NCBI GenBank assembly: GCA_013398055.1
Contig: VZRS01009490.1
Coordinates: forward strand, 124,001 to 188,000
Source of the DNA: Ifrita kowaldi
Lineage: Eukaryota > Chordata > Aves > Passeriformes > Cinclosomatidae
Direction of reading: 5' to 3'
Length of the DNA stretch: 64,000 nt
The position numbers and the translations under genes are program-made. Below, piece after piece: positions 46,311 through 60,562 of the stretch (within the stretch, counting starts at the first letter, position 1; each line of letters starts with the position of its first letter). The notes beneath the pieces are model-generated. The model saw only the letters and a program-made list of their open reading frames with translations. It ran no database searches and was not told the DNA's origin.

Positions 46311-46460
46311 GCACAGAGATAAAGTCTGCGAGAAGCAGCCGGAGACCCCAGCGGCAGCTGGCACGGTGAGAGCTCTGCTCACCGCGGAGCTCAGGGCACG
46401 GTGCCACAGAGAGGAGCCAGGGTGGGGCAGAAAGGATCGTGCTGACTCTGTCCTCCACAA

Positions 46461-49400
46461 GGAACCATTGAGGCTGGCAGAATTTGCAGCAGCCTCTTAC
46501 CGCTGGGGTTGCTTCAGTCTAGTCCAGGATTAGGGAAAAGATGGAAAAAGGCTTGGTCTCATTTTCCCAGTCAGTCACGCTCTGTTCTTTCCCTTTGCCC
46601 AGTGTAACCTTGATGCTTTTGAGATCCAGACTTGGAAAGCCAAAGTCACAGAGAGAACCAGGCCACTGGGAACAATGGTTAATGGCACCTTCAAACAGCT
46701 AAGAACAATTGCAGCTAGAAGTTTGTTACCATAGGAGCAAAGCCCATTCAAGTCTACTCAATCAAATAAAGCACAATTACATGGTGACATTGCCAAAATC
46801 TGAACAACTATTCACTGAATAAAACCACAAAAAATTACACACAACCAATTGAAAAAACTCTGGCAAGAGAGCATCCCTTCAAAAATCCTAAGCAGGTAGA
46901 TCCCAGTCTTCCTAGACATTATGATTTAGAGTGAAGGAAAGTATTTCCTTTGATTTAAAGGACAGGATTACCTGTTGTGCATCATTTAAACCTCTCAAAA
47001 CCAGGCTGAATTAGGGTATAGAAGATTTAATGACTTCACTGGGTCTGACTGCTCTTAGTATTATTTCACTTTACATTTGCCACAAAAGAGATTCCACTTT
47101 GGATCTGTGGGGTAAAGCACCTTTCTAAAGGTTCTAAAGATTCAGATGGAATCAACCAAAACAGCAATTTCAGGCTGTTTCACTGATCTGGAGGAGATAA
47201 TCCAAACACAAAGATAAATCTTTTTTTTGTGTCTCTCTATTGATGAGTTGTTCTGGAGTGGTTCAAGCACATGGGGAGAGCTTTGGCAGACAAGTTTTTT
47301 TGCAGGACCTTCCCCAATCAATTTTTCTCAGCTGAAGAAAACTGGAGACAGTTTATCCGTGAACTGCTGAGAATTAAATTCTTCTCCTATTTGCTCCTTA
47401 AGACATCTGCAGACAGCTGGGCAATTTTGTGTCACCTGCAGCTTCGAGTTCATAATAAAACCAGGTAGATTCCCTGGTGGGGGTAGAGATGCAATAATTA
47501 AAATTAGCCTCATAACTGCATTACACTCGGGGCTCCAAATAGATTCTCTTGTTATGGGCCAAGCACTGTGCAATGAGGAGCTAAAAACCCTTTCAAAATT
47601 TTGTCCCTGTGGCATACAGAGCTCATACTGCCTGTCTGGTCTTGTTTCAGGCACAACATTCAGCCAGTATTTTTGGGAAGAGCAGGAGCTTTTGAGAGTC
47701 TCTTGGGTCAGATTTCAGGATCTTGTATCATTTTTCTGATCCCAGCATGAGGAAAAGAAGATTCTTGTGTCATGTTGTTTGTTTTTTTGTTTACCCATGC
47801 ATCTTTGTGGGTACAAACACCTCTGCAGAGATATTTGGCTTGGATACTGGTAGGTTTGTAAGATCCAATAAATCTCTAATCTAATCAAATTTCACCAAGC
47901 AATTGTTCCCCATCCTTTGGAGCCCAGGGGTCTAAGCTGTATTATGCTACCTAGCTTAGTACTAAAAGGTCACTGAAGACTCAATGGATCCTTCACTGCA
48001 TTTCTTCTGTCCTCTCTTTGACATGTCAAAGAGCTGTTGTTGCAATAATTGCAACCGGTCCTGTTCTAAGACCAAAAAATCCTAGAATATCCCATGCAGA
48101 AAGTGCTGATCCTGCCCACATGGATCACTGGTGCTGTCCTGGAGACACTTAATGTACCATTGAATGCCACAGAGCAGCAGTTTTTATTTCTTCTGAACCA
48201 TGAGGTATGAGATCTTGGCACTTGTGACTTGCGCTTTCAAGCCTTTTCTAGTCCATCAGCCAAGAGTTGCTTTTTTGATTCAACATTTAGCAGCTGACTT
48301 TACTTAATTTGGAAGCACAAACAGACCCTTTGCTTCACTCTGTGTGTTCAACTCTTGGCCAGAAGACAACCAACTTTAAACCAGACAGAAGCTCCTTGCA
48401 ACTACAGCACTTGCTCCCCACTCTGTCTCCTGACTTATAAGGAACCATGTTATTGGAATAAGGAGCAACTAATCCACCAAGCCTGGGAGCATCTGAATTT
48501 TTATGTGTTGGTGGCATTCCAATGTGACCTTGCCAATGAATAGGACACCCTTAATTGCAGATGCCCCCATTAGTCCAAGTGTTCATGTGGGAGGAAGATC
48601 TATTAATTTCATTATGGAATTTCTGATTCTCCTGCCAGCTCCACAGGAATTTTGGTGACTTGTGCTCATCTCCCACTGATTTATTTATTTTTCTCCTGGT
48701 TATTACCATTGCTTTGAGCTCAGGAGTTAGGATGGAAAGGAAAACAGCTTTTCTCATGGAAGTTGAACACATCTCATTGCCCAGGACAAACAAAGCCTGG
48801 AAAAAGAGCAGCTTTCCAGCACAATGCCAGGACTAAGGCAGCTGTGTGTTTCTCCAGGTCAGCTGCTGTCCCTCAAATACACAAGGACATTTTCTGCTAT
48901 GTGAGCTGGTCATGGAGACATTTCAGTTCTCCTGGAGAGCATAATTTAAAGTTAGACCTTCTCCAGTATGGTCCATACCACCAATCAAGGTAATTGTATT
49001 ATCCGTAGGTTTGAAGACTCTCATAAAAATTTGGTTTTGTTCTGCCCTTGTGTTCAGAAATTCACCTCTCAGTGGAAATATTTCTGTTCTTTTTGGTGAG
49101 TTTTAGCACTAAACCAGCAAGGAAATCTTCAGTATTATCCAAAGTTGGATGTCTGTCCTGTAACACAGAGCTACACCCTGGGAAATCCTTCCAGATCTCA
49201 GAAGGACTTGATTCTTCTCCCTTTTATAACCAATGATGGTACTGCCCTTGATTTCAACAGAGGCAGAATCAAGCTGGGGATTGTTTCAAATTCACCAGGA
49301 CAATTCTACAAGTTGTATGTAGTCTTTACCCCATTTTATGTGTGGCTAAGGAACAAGGATACCTCCCACACATATTCCTCTTGGGCATTCCATATGTCCC

Positions 49401-50266
49401 TCAGCTGAGGATCCAGTGAAGCTCACTCACTGCATACGTGCAAACAGTCCATTCAAGCATTCTTAAAAGTGGAGAAAAATGAATATGAAGCCTGTCCCTC
49501 TTCAAAATTCCATGCAAGGCCTCAAATTCAAGTGTTAGCAGAGTCTTGTTTCCTCCTGATTTTCTGGAAAAACACAGGGTTTTCCTCATCAATAGAACTG
49601 TGCACTCAATAGTTTCAGTAGGATGAATATCTTTGGTCTGTTAAAAATATCTCTGTCTATACCAACAGTTTTATTTTCAGCTTCAACAACCAAACCAGCA
49701 CTATCTCCCAAAGACTCAGATGCTTGCTCTTGGCACTGTTTAGCACCTCAGCTTGTTCTTAGATCATGGACCTTGAGTCCATCTCCTCAGATCTGTGGCT
49801 CTCCTTGCTTTGTCTCACCACAACTTCTGCTCCTGAGCCCTGCAATTTACTTGAGAAGGAGGCAATTTCTCCCTATAAGACTTGAAATGCTTTTGGGGTT
49901 TATTTTCTCTGATGAGAGGTACAGTGGGCTACCTTAGCCATTGAGGTGGTGTGTCTTGGCACACCCACACATCTTTTGTGTGCCTGTATTGCTTATTCTA
50001 ATTCAGCAGCCTACTGTCTTATCTAGTCAGAGTGCTTTGAAAGGCAAATCCTATCAGAGCATAATGGGAAGGGAAGTTAAAGCTATTAACAGCAGATTCT
50101 TAGCGGGTCAGGGGCAGAAGGGGAGCTCTCTAATCATCTTCAGACACATTTTCTTTCCTTTCTCATAGGCTTGAATAATAACTAAATATCAGCTCCTCTA
50201 GATAGCTTTAGATGTTATTAGCACATTCAATCAGTAACTCAGAAAGGGAGATAAAAGCACAAATAC
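46461..50266. other. Intergenic, nothing recognised
   Basis: Unique sequence. The 47271-47654 frames on both strands overlap each other and have no domain. Confidence 0.5.
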
Positions 50267-50400
50267 ATAGAATCACACAATCATAGAATCACAGACTGGT
50301 TTGGGCTGCAAGGGACCTTAAAGATCTTCTAGTTTCAACTCCCTGCCATGGGCAGGGACACTTTTCTCTAGAGCAGCTTGCTCAGAGCCCCATGTGAACA
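50267..50400 (-). mobile_element. CR1 retrotransposon 3' fragment
   Basis: The reverse-complement tail shows three octamer-like units (CATAGAATCACA, CATAGAATCACAGA), then GGGACCTTAAAGATCTTCTA, CTGCCATGGGCAGGGACAC and AGCTTGCTCAGAGCCCC. Confidence 0.92.
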
Positions 50401-52387
50401 GGCATGGCAGGCCACCAGCTCTGGAGGAGCACTGGCTCTTCATTCCCTGTCTCTGGGAACATCTTCAGGGGAAAGGGCCCACTCTCGATGGAGTCATGTG
50501 CTGGCTGTCCTTCCTGATAATTGTGTTTCTGGTAGAAAAGAATAGAGCCATGGAGAAGCACAGAGTGAGCCAGGAAGGGATATCATTCCTGTGAAAGGGA
50601 GGCCTCACTGAGACAATATTTGTTTCCCGGAATTATCTTCTGATCAGGTAACAGAGAGTCCTCCTTCTGCTCTCTGTCTCCTTCATGGCCCTGCACTGTA
50701 TCCCCTGGCTGAGCTCCTCCCCTGAGATGCTCTATACCATAGTGACAGGCAGGAATTTTTGCATGGCTACTGTCATTAATTACCTTGATAATTTCCATCC
50801 TTAAACTTCAGGTCTGAATTATTGCTCATTTCCCATCCTGCCCAGCCCACTACCCTGCCTAGACACCTCATTTGGCAGCTAGACCGTATGAGTGTTGCTG
50901 CCTTGATTAAATAGTTGGTACAATATGTATCTTATTATCCTCAGTTAAGTTCCTGGTCAGGGTTGTTTTTAAGTATCTCCTTCCCAGGAGTGGCTGGAGC
51001 AAGGGTGAAGGTATTCAGGGGAATCAGGGAAGGTTGTCAGCATCATTCAAGGTGATCTTCAGCCATATTAGAGCAATGAACAACACCTTGTGTACTAAAT
51101 ACAGAGATTTTAGTTCCTCTTGCCATACCAGATCAATGTTTGGCTTAAGCCACACCTCTTACTTGTTTTGAATAATTAAAAATCAAGCCCTCTTGGTGCC
51201 TTGCAGGACATTTGGTCCACTCCATCATGGCAGATTAAAAAAAAAAAATGGAAGGAATTAGTAGGTATCAGCTCTTAATCTCCAAATGCTCAGACTCAGG
51301 AGCATAAGGAGACTTAACATCTTTTGATGTGGTTCCCATGTTGCAGGCAGACTAAATAAATATCTCTGTGGTTTTAAGGCTAACATCAAACCATCATCTC
51401 ATAAAAATAAGATGCTGACTGAAAAGTGTGTGTGTGTATACTGGGGGAAGCTATTCTTGTGGAATGGTCTTACTTCTGTCAGTTTGTGAAGAAACATTCC
51501 CAGAACACCATCATCGTTGGCTACATTGTGATAGCAGCACCACAGCCAATCTACTTTGGATTATCCAAGAATTCAGATGGTACCACACACCTGCAAAGCC
51601 ACCAGCACCCTACACCTCTGCATGAAACATGTGCAGGTTTCATCTCACAGCAGAGTCCTGAAAAGCTTCTTTATGCTCATGAGCTGGTAGAGAAGGTGCC
51701 CTGCGCCCTCTGCCACACACAGATTCCCTATCAGCATTGTGCATCAGGCCTCTCACAGTTTTTTGAGTTCTCTCCCAGTTGCTGGGAAAGCAGCATGACT
51801 GAAATTAGAATAGAAATGCCAGGTCTTTCCCCATTACTCCAATAAGCACCTGAAATGCTTTCCTCATTTGGAAAACCACCCAGTAGGACCCCAAGTTTAC
51901 AAAGTCCCTGTGTGTAATCACTTTCTTGTGAGGTTTTCCTCCTTATCTGCATTTTCATATTGTAGAAATAAGACCAGTATTCTCATCTGTGTCCCATCAA
52001 TTTCTTTGCTCAATTCATTGATCTTGAAGATCTCCTTAAGGAAATTAGGCAAATCAGGTTTAAACCTCTCCTGAATCCTTTCCCTGATAGTGAAAATCTG
52101 ATGGTGGTTGTTATTAGCAGCTTGGCTTTAGAGTTACATAAGCGATGGGATAAGCTGGTCTATTTTAGTAGCTATTTTCTAATCTATCAGAAGATACTGG
52201 AAATCTCAAGACAAATACATCATGAAAAGCTATAAGCATGCTTTACTTATAGAAAAGTCCTAAGGAAATGTAGTGAGAAAGGATACAGGACAGTTGTACT
52301 TCCACCGTCTTTAAGATACATAGAGTTTAATAGAGATATCCTCAGTTTTGCACCCATCCTAGAGGACTGAGTAGGAAGACTAGATAC

Positions 52388-52642
52388 TCATAGATTCATA
52401 GAATGGGTTGGAAGGGACCTTAAAGATCATTTTGTTCCAACCCTCTGCCATGGGCAAAGACACCTTCCACTAGACAAGGTTGCTCAGAGCCCCATCCAGC
52501 CTAGCCTTGAACACTTCCAGGAATAAGGAGAGTCCACAACCTCTGAGAGACCTGTTCCTGTATCTCATCACCTTTATAGTAAAGAATTTCTCCTAATATC
52601 TAGTCTTCCTGATATCCAGTCTAAGTCTACCCTCCTTCAGCT
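52388..52642 (-). mobile_element. CR1 retrotransposon 3' fragment
   Basis: CATAGATTCATAGAATGGG, TTGGAAGGGACCTTAAAGAT, ACACCTTCCACTAGACAAGG, CCTTGAACACTTCCAGG and a further section ending in CTACCCTCCTTCAG. Confidence 0.92.
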
Positions 52643-55600
52643 TTGTTGGGATTCAATGCAGTTGAGGGGAAGTACTTTGCTTTCACAGATACAGGCCTCT
52701 TCCTCTAAAGATGATACCAAATGGTCCTTCAGGGAAAGATGCCAAAGGCTGAACAATCATATTGTGTGATGGGAGACAGTCTCTGCAGATGAAGAAATGT
52801 TTAGAGCCTAAATATCCAGTTTCCAGCTGTGTGAAATTGTCACGCTGTTCATAATAACCAGAAGTACTGAGACTGCAAACTTATCTGGCATCTTTTTTGC
52901 CAGCACAATTTTCAATTTCTACATGCTTCAAAGATCACAGGTCCCTGTTCACAGCCCATGTTAAATATCCTGAAATACATCTCTTCTAGAAAACTGTTTT
53001 GTTTTAGCCATTCTTTAAACTAGATGCTTCCATGAGGAGGGATTTTCAGCCTGTTTTTGCTGTACAGTTCATTGTTCCTAATCTCTCCATTGCCATTGCT
53101 ATAGCAATCAAGTGCCTGTCAGATGCCCCAACTAGAAAATGTCTTTTTTATTTCATTAGCTCCCAAGTTGAATCCTATTACTTATTAACAACCTCATTCC
53201 ACCCATGCTCTGCATTGATCCCTCTTATCAGCACTGGCTCCTGCTGTCTTCTCAGCTTTCTCAGAGTAATGTTTTCAAAGGTAAAAATTTCCAGCCATCT
53301 CTCCAAGAAAGACTCCTGTGCAATCAATAAGAAGCTCATCACTTCCACACTTACCAGCCGCCCCGGCAGCTCTTGCTTTGCTCGTTGTTTTATCATTCCC
53401 AAAAGCGTCTCCTCCTCCTCCTGATGAGATGGATTTACTCAGCAATACTCAACCTGCTGTGGCAGGGAACACAGGGACCAGGTGCCTTGCTTGCTCAGGA
53501 GGACTGAAAGGCTCAGAAATCTTACAGAGAGATAAGTGGGAGATTAGGGTCAGCATTACCGCAGGCACTTAGGGGCTGAAGAGATTCCTGTGCCAAAAAA
53601 AGCACATGTGAATGTCTTGTATTCTTCTCATTCCTTTAAAGAGAGGAGTATCCTTACTTTAAGTACACATCTTTAAAGAATCCCCCTCCTCAACCTTTTT
53701 CCATCATGTCCTTTTTACATCCTTTCATTCTTCTTGCTTCTCTTCTGTGACCTGCTTGTCCTTTACCTTGTCTTTGCTCTCTTTTTACGGGGCAACATGG
53801 CCCCGAAGTCCTCACATCTTGTATGCCCTGCAATTAAGGTGTTGATTCCTAAAATTATGCCCCCACATTTGTGTTTCAACACCTGAGTAGAAACTGTCTG
53901 ATTTTCTGCAGAACCAGCGATGGGGTTTCTGGGCATGTTTGGGTTCTGAAAGCCCAGTAATTTGTGTTATATCATAATTTCAGTGCATGATGGGGGGCCT
54001 AGGTCCAGGGGAATCTGGTAGTCTACAGTGAGGAATGTTGAGAGAGAGGTGCTTCGAGCCTTAGCAAACCTTACTCACTCAGATAGATTATGAACATCCA
54101 CTGCATGGAGTACAAGAAGTTTTCTAAGGTCATACTGAAGGTGCAGCAAGTTTTAACAGCCCTGATTCCACTGACAGCACTCCCAGCTCTGTGCCAAAAG
54201 GGAGCAAGGCAATGTGAGTGAGCAATGAAAGCCATGAGATCACCTAGCCTACGACATCTGGGAGATGGCAGGAATGCAGGTAGGGGCTAAATTAGTTAAC
54301 AGAGATATACAGTGCATTTTAAATTCATTGTATGGGTTCATTGGGTCAGGGTCTTCACTTGGAGGTGGACAGGCTAAGCTCTAAAGGTGTGGATTTCACA
54401 ATATAATGAGCTAAGTCCATCTAAAGGACACATTTTTTGCTGATTTATCTAACTTGCATAATACTTACAGTACATCGCCAAACACAGCATCGGGTGTCTA
54501 ATTCAAGATCTCTGTTCATGTTATCTTTTCACTTGTTCCAAAACAGTTCTGCAAGACCTTGCTGGTTAGTTTTTACTGCTCTCTGTGATTCACTGTGCAA
54601 AATCTTTTCTTATATCATTTGTCTTTCACCACCAGCAGTCCTTACAAAGCACCAGTTGAAGGCATGACGTGTGAATCCCTGTTGTTACTCGGTAGCACCG
54701 TTGCAGCAATATGGGCACCTGAGCTTAGGCTGATCCTTCCGAGTTCTTAAACCAGCCTCAGTTTGCTGTATTGTTTGGCTGTGTTTATTTGGTGGTGCTC
54801 AACTACCCTTCAGTCTCACTTATGCCCAGCTCTTCTGCATTGTCCTCTTCCCGTGTCCTGCCACCTTCAGGTTTTGCTTTCCCATAACACAGTCCCATGT
54901 CAAGGTCATCAGAATTACACGGATCTCCTGACAGCACACAGATGCTTTGGTCTGTGCTGCCTCACACCCATGAGTCTTTAAAAAAGAAAAGCCTGATCTT
55001 CAGAATTTTTTTAAATTTTTTTCCACAGATCCTCATTTGGAGAAGATGCAGATGTTTCCCATTTGGCCAACACCTCCACGTATCCACTGACAGATGCTCG
55101 GCAACGTCAGTGCTTATTTCCAGCCTCTCCTCAGATGTACTGATGAGTGTCATGTTTGCAGCAGTCTTGTCTCCAGTGTTTTTCTAAGCCATGCTATTGT
55201 GGCAAGCAAACCTATTCACGACTGCTGTCAACCAGTGGGTCTAGCCTTAGAGTGGTTCCTGAGCCTATTTATTTTTGTTTCTGTCTTGAATAGCTACAGG
55301 AGCTGGGGTTTTATCAGCACCAGCAGAAATAGATAAATTCAGTACCAGGCATCCAGCAAGGAAACATGAGAACTTCAGAAACATTCTAGAATTTAATCAG
55401 GGTGAATATGCATTAATAAATTAAATATGCTTTGGTACATTTTTTTTCAAACTGAAGCCAGCTATTCAAAGTGCAACCTGCCAGGCCTGGATTGCTGATC
55501 ACAGTGGGATTGTACATGGAGAGAATTCAGTTATACAGCCAAGGATGATGTCTGTTGTCACTAATGCCACTGGGGAGACCAGTGCCCTCTCTCTTCTGGT

Positions 55601-56511
55601 TTGAAGAGTCCATGATCTTAATCTGAAGAGACTTTATTGTTTTTGTAGGGGAGTGTTTCACAAAGAGATGAATGAGTATCCAACATTTTCCCTATATGCT
55701 CTTTATTCTGAAAGGTCAGCCACCTTCCCTGCAATTAAATAGAGGATATATCATCACTCCCGCTATGGTATCCACCTTTCCCATCCATCACTGGGTAGGA
55801 AGATTACTCTGCCACAGTTATGGAAGCCAGGGGAGCTGCAAGTATCTCTGGGTAGCAGCAGATGAGCCTTGACTTCTACCAATAACCACAGTAAACCACA
55901 TCGCTCAAACAATGTGGGATAGCACAGACAGGACCCATAATATTCCTCAAATCATGACTCTGAAGAGTAACTTGCTTAAGAGCATGTTCCTTCTGTCTGC
56001 ATATCAATCTGGGAAAATCAGGGCTAATGATACTTTTGTTCTTGGACGTTTTCATTCAGGAATGAAAAATTCACAGCAGTACCAATTCCTAAAGGCCACC
56101 TTCATCCAGTTCACACACCCAAACACCAAGAGCAAGAATGATTTCAGAACCTGAATTTCCAGCTGTTGGCTGATGCAGGATCAGTGCATTCAACCTCCAG
56201 CTTTCCTGTGGTCAAGTTGGCCACCAGGACTTCCCAAAAGCTCTTGGGCTCCATTGTGCTGGGAACAGTCTAAATACCACTGAACAACAACCTCTTGAAC
56301 ATTTACAAGCCAAATAGAAAATGCAGAGTCTGGGGGAGGATGTGGAGGCAGCAGAGGGGAGGTGATCCACTCCAGTCTCCGCAGGAGGTTAATTGCAGCC
56401 ATTTGGCCAGCCCAGCTGATGCTGCCTTCCAGCTCCCCAGCTGGTATGGACCGTGTGTTTCTAACCCTTTGGACTCTGCTTCTTTCTTGTCACAAAAGCA
56501 TTTTTCTTTTG

Positions 56512-56550
56512 TTTATTATTATTATTATTGTTGTTGTTGTTGTTGTTATT
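56512..56550 (+). repeat. (TTA)n/(TTG)n compound microsatellite
   Basis: Roughly six TTA-type units run directly into about six TTG units. This gives the poly-Ile/Val/Cys stretches seen in translations of this area, which are artefacts. Confidence 0.9.
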
Positions 56551-57530
56551 TTATCCTGATTGAGCTGGATGGTGCACGATAACCTTGGAAAACTCAATCC
56601 TGGGCCAGCCCTGCCTCCAGCGAGGAGCTGATGCTCCTGAAGGCTCCCAGGGTTTGGCCCTCCCAGAAGGACCAGAATGACTTCTCAAGCTGTGCTGTAA
56701 TAGATCCTTCCAGACAGTGATGCTTAATGGCTGTAAAAATTCAGCAGTCCCAGTGTCACTTTAAAAAAGCAACAAAACCAGGATATATGACTTTTCCAGA
56801 AATAAAGATCAAATAAAATACTGCATTTTGCTGTTAACATGATGATTTGAGCTAAGCGCAGCACTATGGAAAATGGCTGTTTAAGAGAATATGTTCTTTG
56901 CTACAGGACTTTCTGTTTACTGTGCCAGGGTCCTTTCCACAGACAACAGTCCATAAGACAAGTCATTCAACCCCTGTGAAAATGGGCTATTGATTTATAT
57001 TTTCATTTAAAATTATGTACTTTTTCATCCCTGATGTGTTTTTCTGTTTTTTTTCCAGAGCTCACTAAGTTGCACTGAAGTGAACAGACGAGAGATATGT
57101 GCTTACAGTTTGGCAGGGAATTGCTGAGGTGGGGAGTTTTCAATAGCAAAAAGAAAGATTGAAATGCTAAGCAGTTATTTTAATCAATTGTTCTTTCTAA
57201 TGAGAGCAGCTCAGAGGGCGAAGTAAGCAATTCAACATTATGCATTAATGTTTAAAATCCTCCTAAATCAAAGCTTGGAACAGACTCTCTGGATTGGGAG
57301 TCAAACAAAAATAATCAAGATACGCGAATACATTTTCACCAAAACCTTTTGGGAGCCCCAGCTTGTGTAAATTAACATGAATGTGTAGATTAACGTGGAT
57401 GTGTATAATAAAATGTTCTCTTTTTTTAAATCACAGGGTTAAAAATGCCTGAAAAGCATTGTGGAAACAGCAGTCAACATCTCTGGGTCAATGCAGAGGG
57501 TTACTGAAGGATTTACCTTTTTACATGGGC

Positions 57531-57802
57531 AGATAGTGACAGACAAGGGGAAGAGGTTTAGATTAGACACGTGCTGGTTTGGGCTGGACCCAAAGCAGCA
57601 CAAGATATTAGGAAGAAATTCTTTTCCGTGAGGGTGGTAAGGCACAGGTTGCCGAAAGAAACTGTGGATGCCCCATCCCTGGAAGTGTTCAAAGCCAGGA
57701 GCTACATGGTTTAGTGGAAGGTGTCCCTGCCCATGGCAGAAGGATTGGAATGAGATCAACTTTAAGATCCCTACCAACCCAAACCATTGGTTATGTGATT
57801 CT
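57531..57802 (+). mobile_element. CR1 retrotransposon 3' fragment
   Basis: GTGACAGACAAGGGGAAGAG, TATTAGGAAGAAATTCTTTT, GGATGCCCCATCCCTGGAAG, GTGTCCCTGCCCATGGCAG and CCAACCCAAACCATTGG. A part of about 30 bases between the CCAGG and GTTTAGTGG blocks seems deleted relative to the copy at 14051-14220. Confidence 0.88.
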
Positions 57803-60296
57803 TGCTGACTCCTCTCAGCTGTTTCAGAAACATCAGCAGCAAACCCACTCCCTTAAGGAGATAACATCACATTCACTCTCTTGCTCGTGCTTGTGAGGAC
57901 ACACACAGAGCAACAAGAGCTCAGACACATTTTGGGGTCTCAAGCCAGTGCTCTTTCCTGGTTTTTCACCTGCCTTTGAAAACTAAATATTCAGAAATTT
58001 CCTCAGGCACAAGTGGATATGGCTCTCAAAAGATTACATGGCGGGGGGAGGGGGAGAAGGCTTTTGCAAGAGAAGTTAGAAAGAAAAAATAAAAGATTTC
58101 AGTTTTTCAAAAGAAACACTATACACAATCTTGTTCCAAAGAATATGTGTGGAATAAAGGAATAGCAAAAGACAAATTGCTCTGAAGACTGCAATACAAT
58201 GGAGATAGGGTTAATCAGCTTATGGGCTGCTTTCATACAATAGAGAAAACCAAGTGTAATTTTCAGAGACACTTTCAAATCTCACTACCTTCGAACAGCA
58301 TCCTTATGTAAGCAGAGGCTCTTCAGAGCAGACCTCTTCTGTTTTCTGCCTTCATTTGCACCTTTATAGACATTAGTGGCAAATCTGATCAGAGTCTTCT
58401 ATTATCATGAAAATGAGAAATAATTTCAGCTGCATCTGTTGCAGACTGCATGCTAAATTACAGATTTGTTACTGTCTGCACAAAAGAAGTCTAGATGACC
58501 TCTTGTACCTATGTATAATAATTATATGAACAAATTGTGATATATACACAAATTTTCTTTTCAAGTCAAGGAAAGTTTTTTATGTGGGTTTGACTTCATG
58601 AACTGCTTGCACAAGGAAGGGGGACTTATTCTCTTCCTTTTTGAAAAATTTTGCTCCTGCCTAAATGTTGCTGCAGCCAGAAGTTGGGAAGTTTGAAAGC
58701 AGGTGTGAAGAGGAAAAGCAGAGTCAAGTACACTCTCCTTGGCTAAAGTTCACACTTTTATGGTAAGTAATAAATTAAACAGGAAGGTAGCCAAAAATAT
58801 CAACAGAGTGTCGGCACAGGTAAATTTTTGCCAGCTAAGACTTCATACAATATATCCCTGTGCCCCAGAACAGACAGATCAGATTTAATCTCCCATACAA
58901 TCTCTCTCCAGACCACTACTTAACTCACATGTCTCTGGTGTGAAGCCCAGGGAACCGGAAAAGAAAGAACCAGAATGCTCGCTGGTACTTTTTATAGATT
59001 GATGATGGACTTCTAAGCTGTCACACTCAGAAACTTGCTATGGGCAAGGAGGGAGCATACCTCACACAGACAGGGAGCTACACGAATCCATTGTTAATCC
59101 AGTAAAAATTTTCATAATTTAAACCAAAACAAAACTCCATTTTTTTAATATCTGTGCTCATTCTTTCAATGCCTGTCTGGCTCCTGTGGCTGACCCTCTC
59201 ATCCTTACTCAGGAAGAATGGGAGACGGGTTGTGACACATTGCCAGTATCCTGAGATGTCTGTCACAGGCAGTATAATATTTGTGATGGGGCTTTCTTCA
59301 CCTTCTCCTTTGGGATGTGTGTGAGGTTGGTGCTGATACTTTGCTCTTCGTCAGTTCAGGGTCTGCTTGGGTTTATTTTTATACATTTTCTTAATACATT
59401 CTCTCTTCTAATTATGCTCATTATGCAGATTTTCCCTTTTTTGTTATCTCCAAAATTAGCCTTTACCTGAGCAACATAGGGCTGCATTTCTGCAGTGACC
59501 ACTGACTGACCTTTAAGATTTGTGCTTACAGTTTGGGATCTCTGTTATCATCCCATGCCTGTAATCTTTCACACCACATTTTATTTTGAACTTACAGGCT
59601 GTTGAATCTGCACTGTAACTCCTTGTTGTCACTGTGAACTGAAGCTGACCTGAAACAGACATGGGCCATACCTACCTGACTGTTACACAATTGCTATTGT
59701 TAAAAAAACGAAGTTAAAATCCACTCAGCCTGGGCAGGACAAGACTAGCCATCAGTCTGGACTGACCAAGCCTTGATGGTAAGGTCAGGGCAAAGCCTAT
59801 CTTTAACTTGTATCAGCAGAATTGAGAGTTACCGGGCTGCAAAGTCTCCCTGCTCTACATATGTCAAGACCTGTCACAGAAAACTCTAGAAGAAGACATT
59901 TCTTGGGATATTGCCACTTGTAGGCCCCAACCATCTGATAAACCCTGGCAGCTCCCACCAGCTCAGCTGTGGTACCAAAGCATCCCTGAATTCACATCCG
60001 GTGGCTGCTCCTTGGCTGCTCTCTTGCTGCTTGGCTCCCATTCACAGGATCAGCAGGAGGATTTTAAAATCTCCCCACTTCCCAAGTGTTTATCTGCAGC
60101 CTTTAATCACCGCAAAAGACCCTCTCTAACCTAATGGATTGATCATAAGGTTGGTTTGCCAGAATTTTATGGTACACTGCCATGCTTTCTTGTACTTTTA
60201 ACATTGATCTCAGCTTCCTGCGTAACCACCTGCCTCTCACTGCAATTATGTGATTCTTCCTGCATTTCTGTGTGTCTGTAAATCGTAGAAGCAAAA
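57803..60296. other. Intergenic, nothing recognised
   Basis: AT-rich unique sequence without repeat or coding signal that I can support. Confidence 0.5.
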
Positions 60297-60562
60297 AATC
60301 ATGGAATGGTTTGGGTTGGAAGGATCCTCTTGTTCCAGCCCTCCACCATGGGCAGGAACACCTTCCACTAGAGCAGGTTCCTCCAAGCCCCATCCAACCT
60401 GGCCTTGAACACTTCAAGGGGCATCCACAGCTTCTCTGGGCAACCTGTGCCAGTGCCTCACCACACTCACAGTAAAGCATTTCTTCCTTATCTCTAATCT
60501 GAACCTACCTTTTTTTCAGTTTAAACCATTCCCCCTTTTCCTGTCACTACATGCCCTTGTAA
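60297..60562 (-). mobile_element. CR1 retrotransposon 3' fragment
   Basis: AATCATGGAATGGTTTGGG, CACCATGGGCAGGAACACC, CCCATCCAACCTGGCCTTGA and GCATCCACAGCTTCTCTGGG, ending in CCTGTCACTACATGCCCTTG. Frames of up to 125 aa over it are shadows of the element. Confidence 0.92.

Larger units (their letters stand above)
50401..57530. other. Intergenic, one CR1 and one microsatellite
   Basis: Apart from the CR1 at 52388 and the repeat at 56512 nothing is recognised. Frames of 139 aa (51426-51845) and 130 aa (53032-53424) have no domain. A pyrimidine-rich stretch covers about 53680-53790. Confidence 0.5.

Noticed and set aside
51426..51845. 139-aa frame on the plus strand
   Set aside because: It starts in a GT repeat, has no domain and overlaps other frames; treated as chance.
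53032..53424. 130-aa frame on the plus strand
   Set aside because: Ser/Ile/Leu-rich from pyrimidine-rich DNA, with no domain or splice context.
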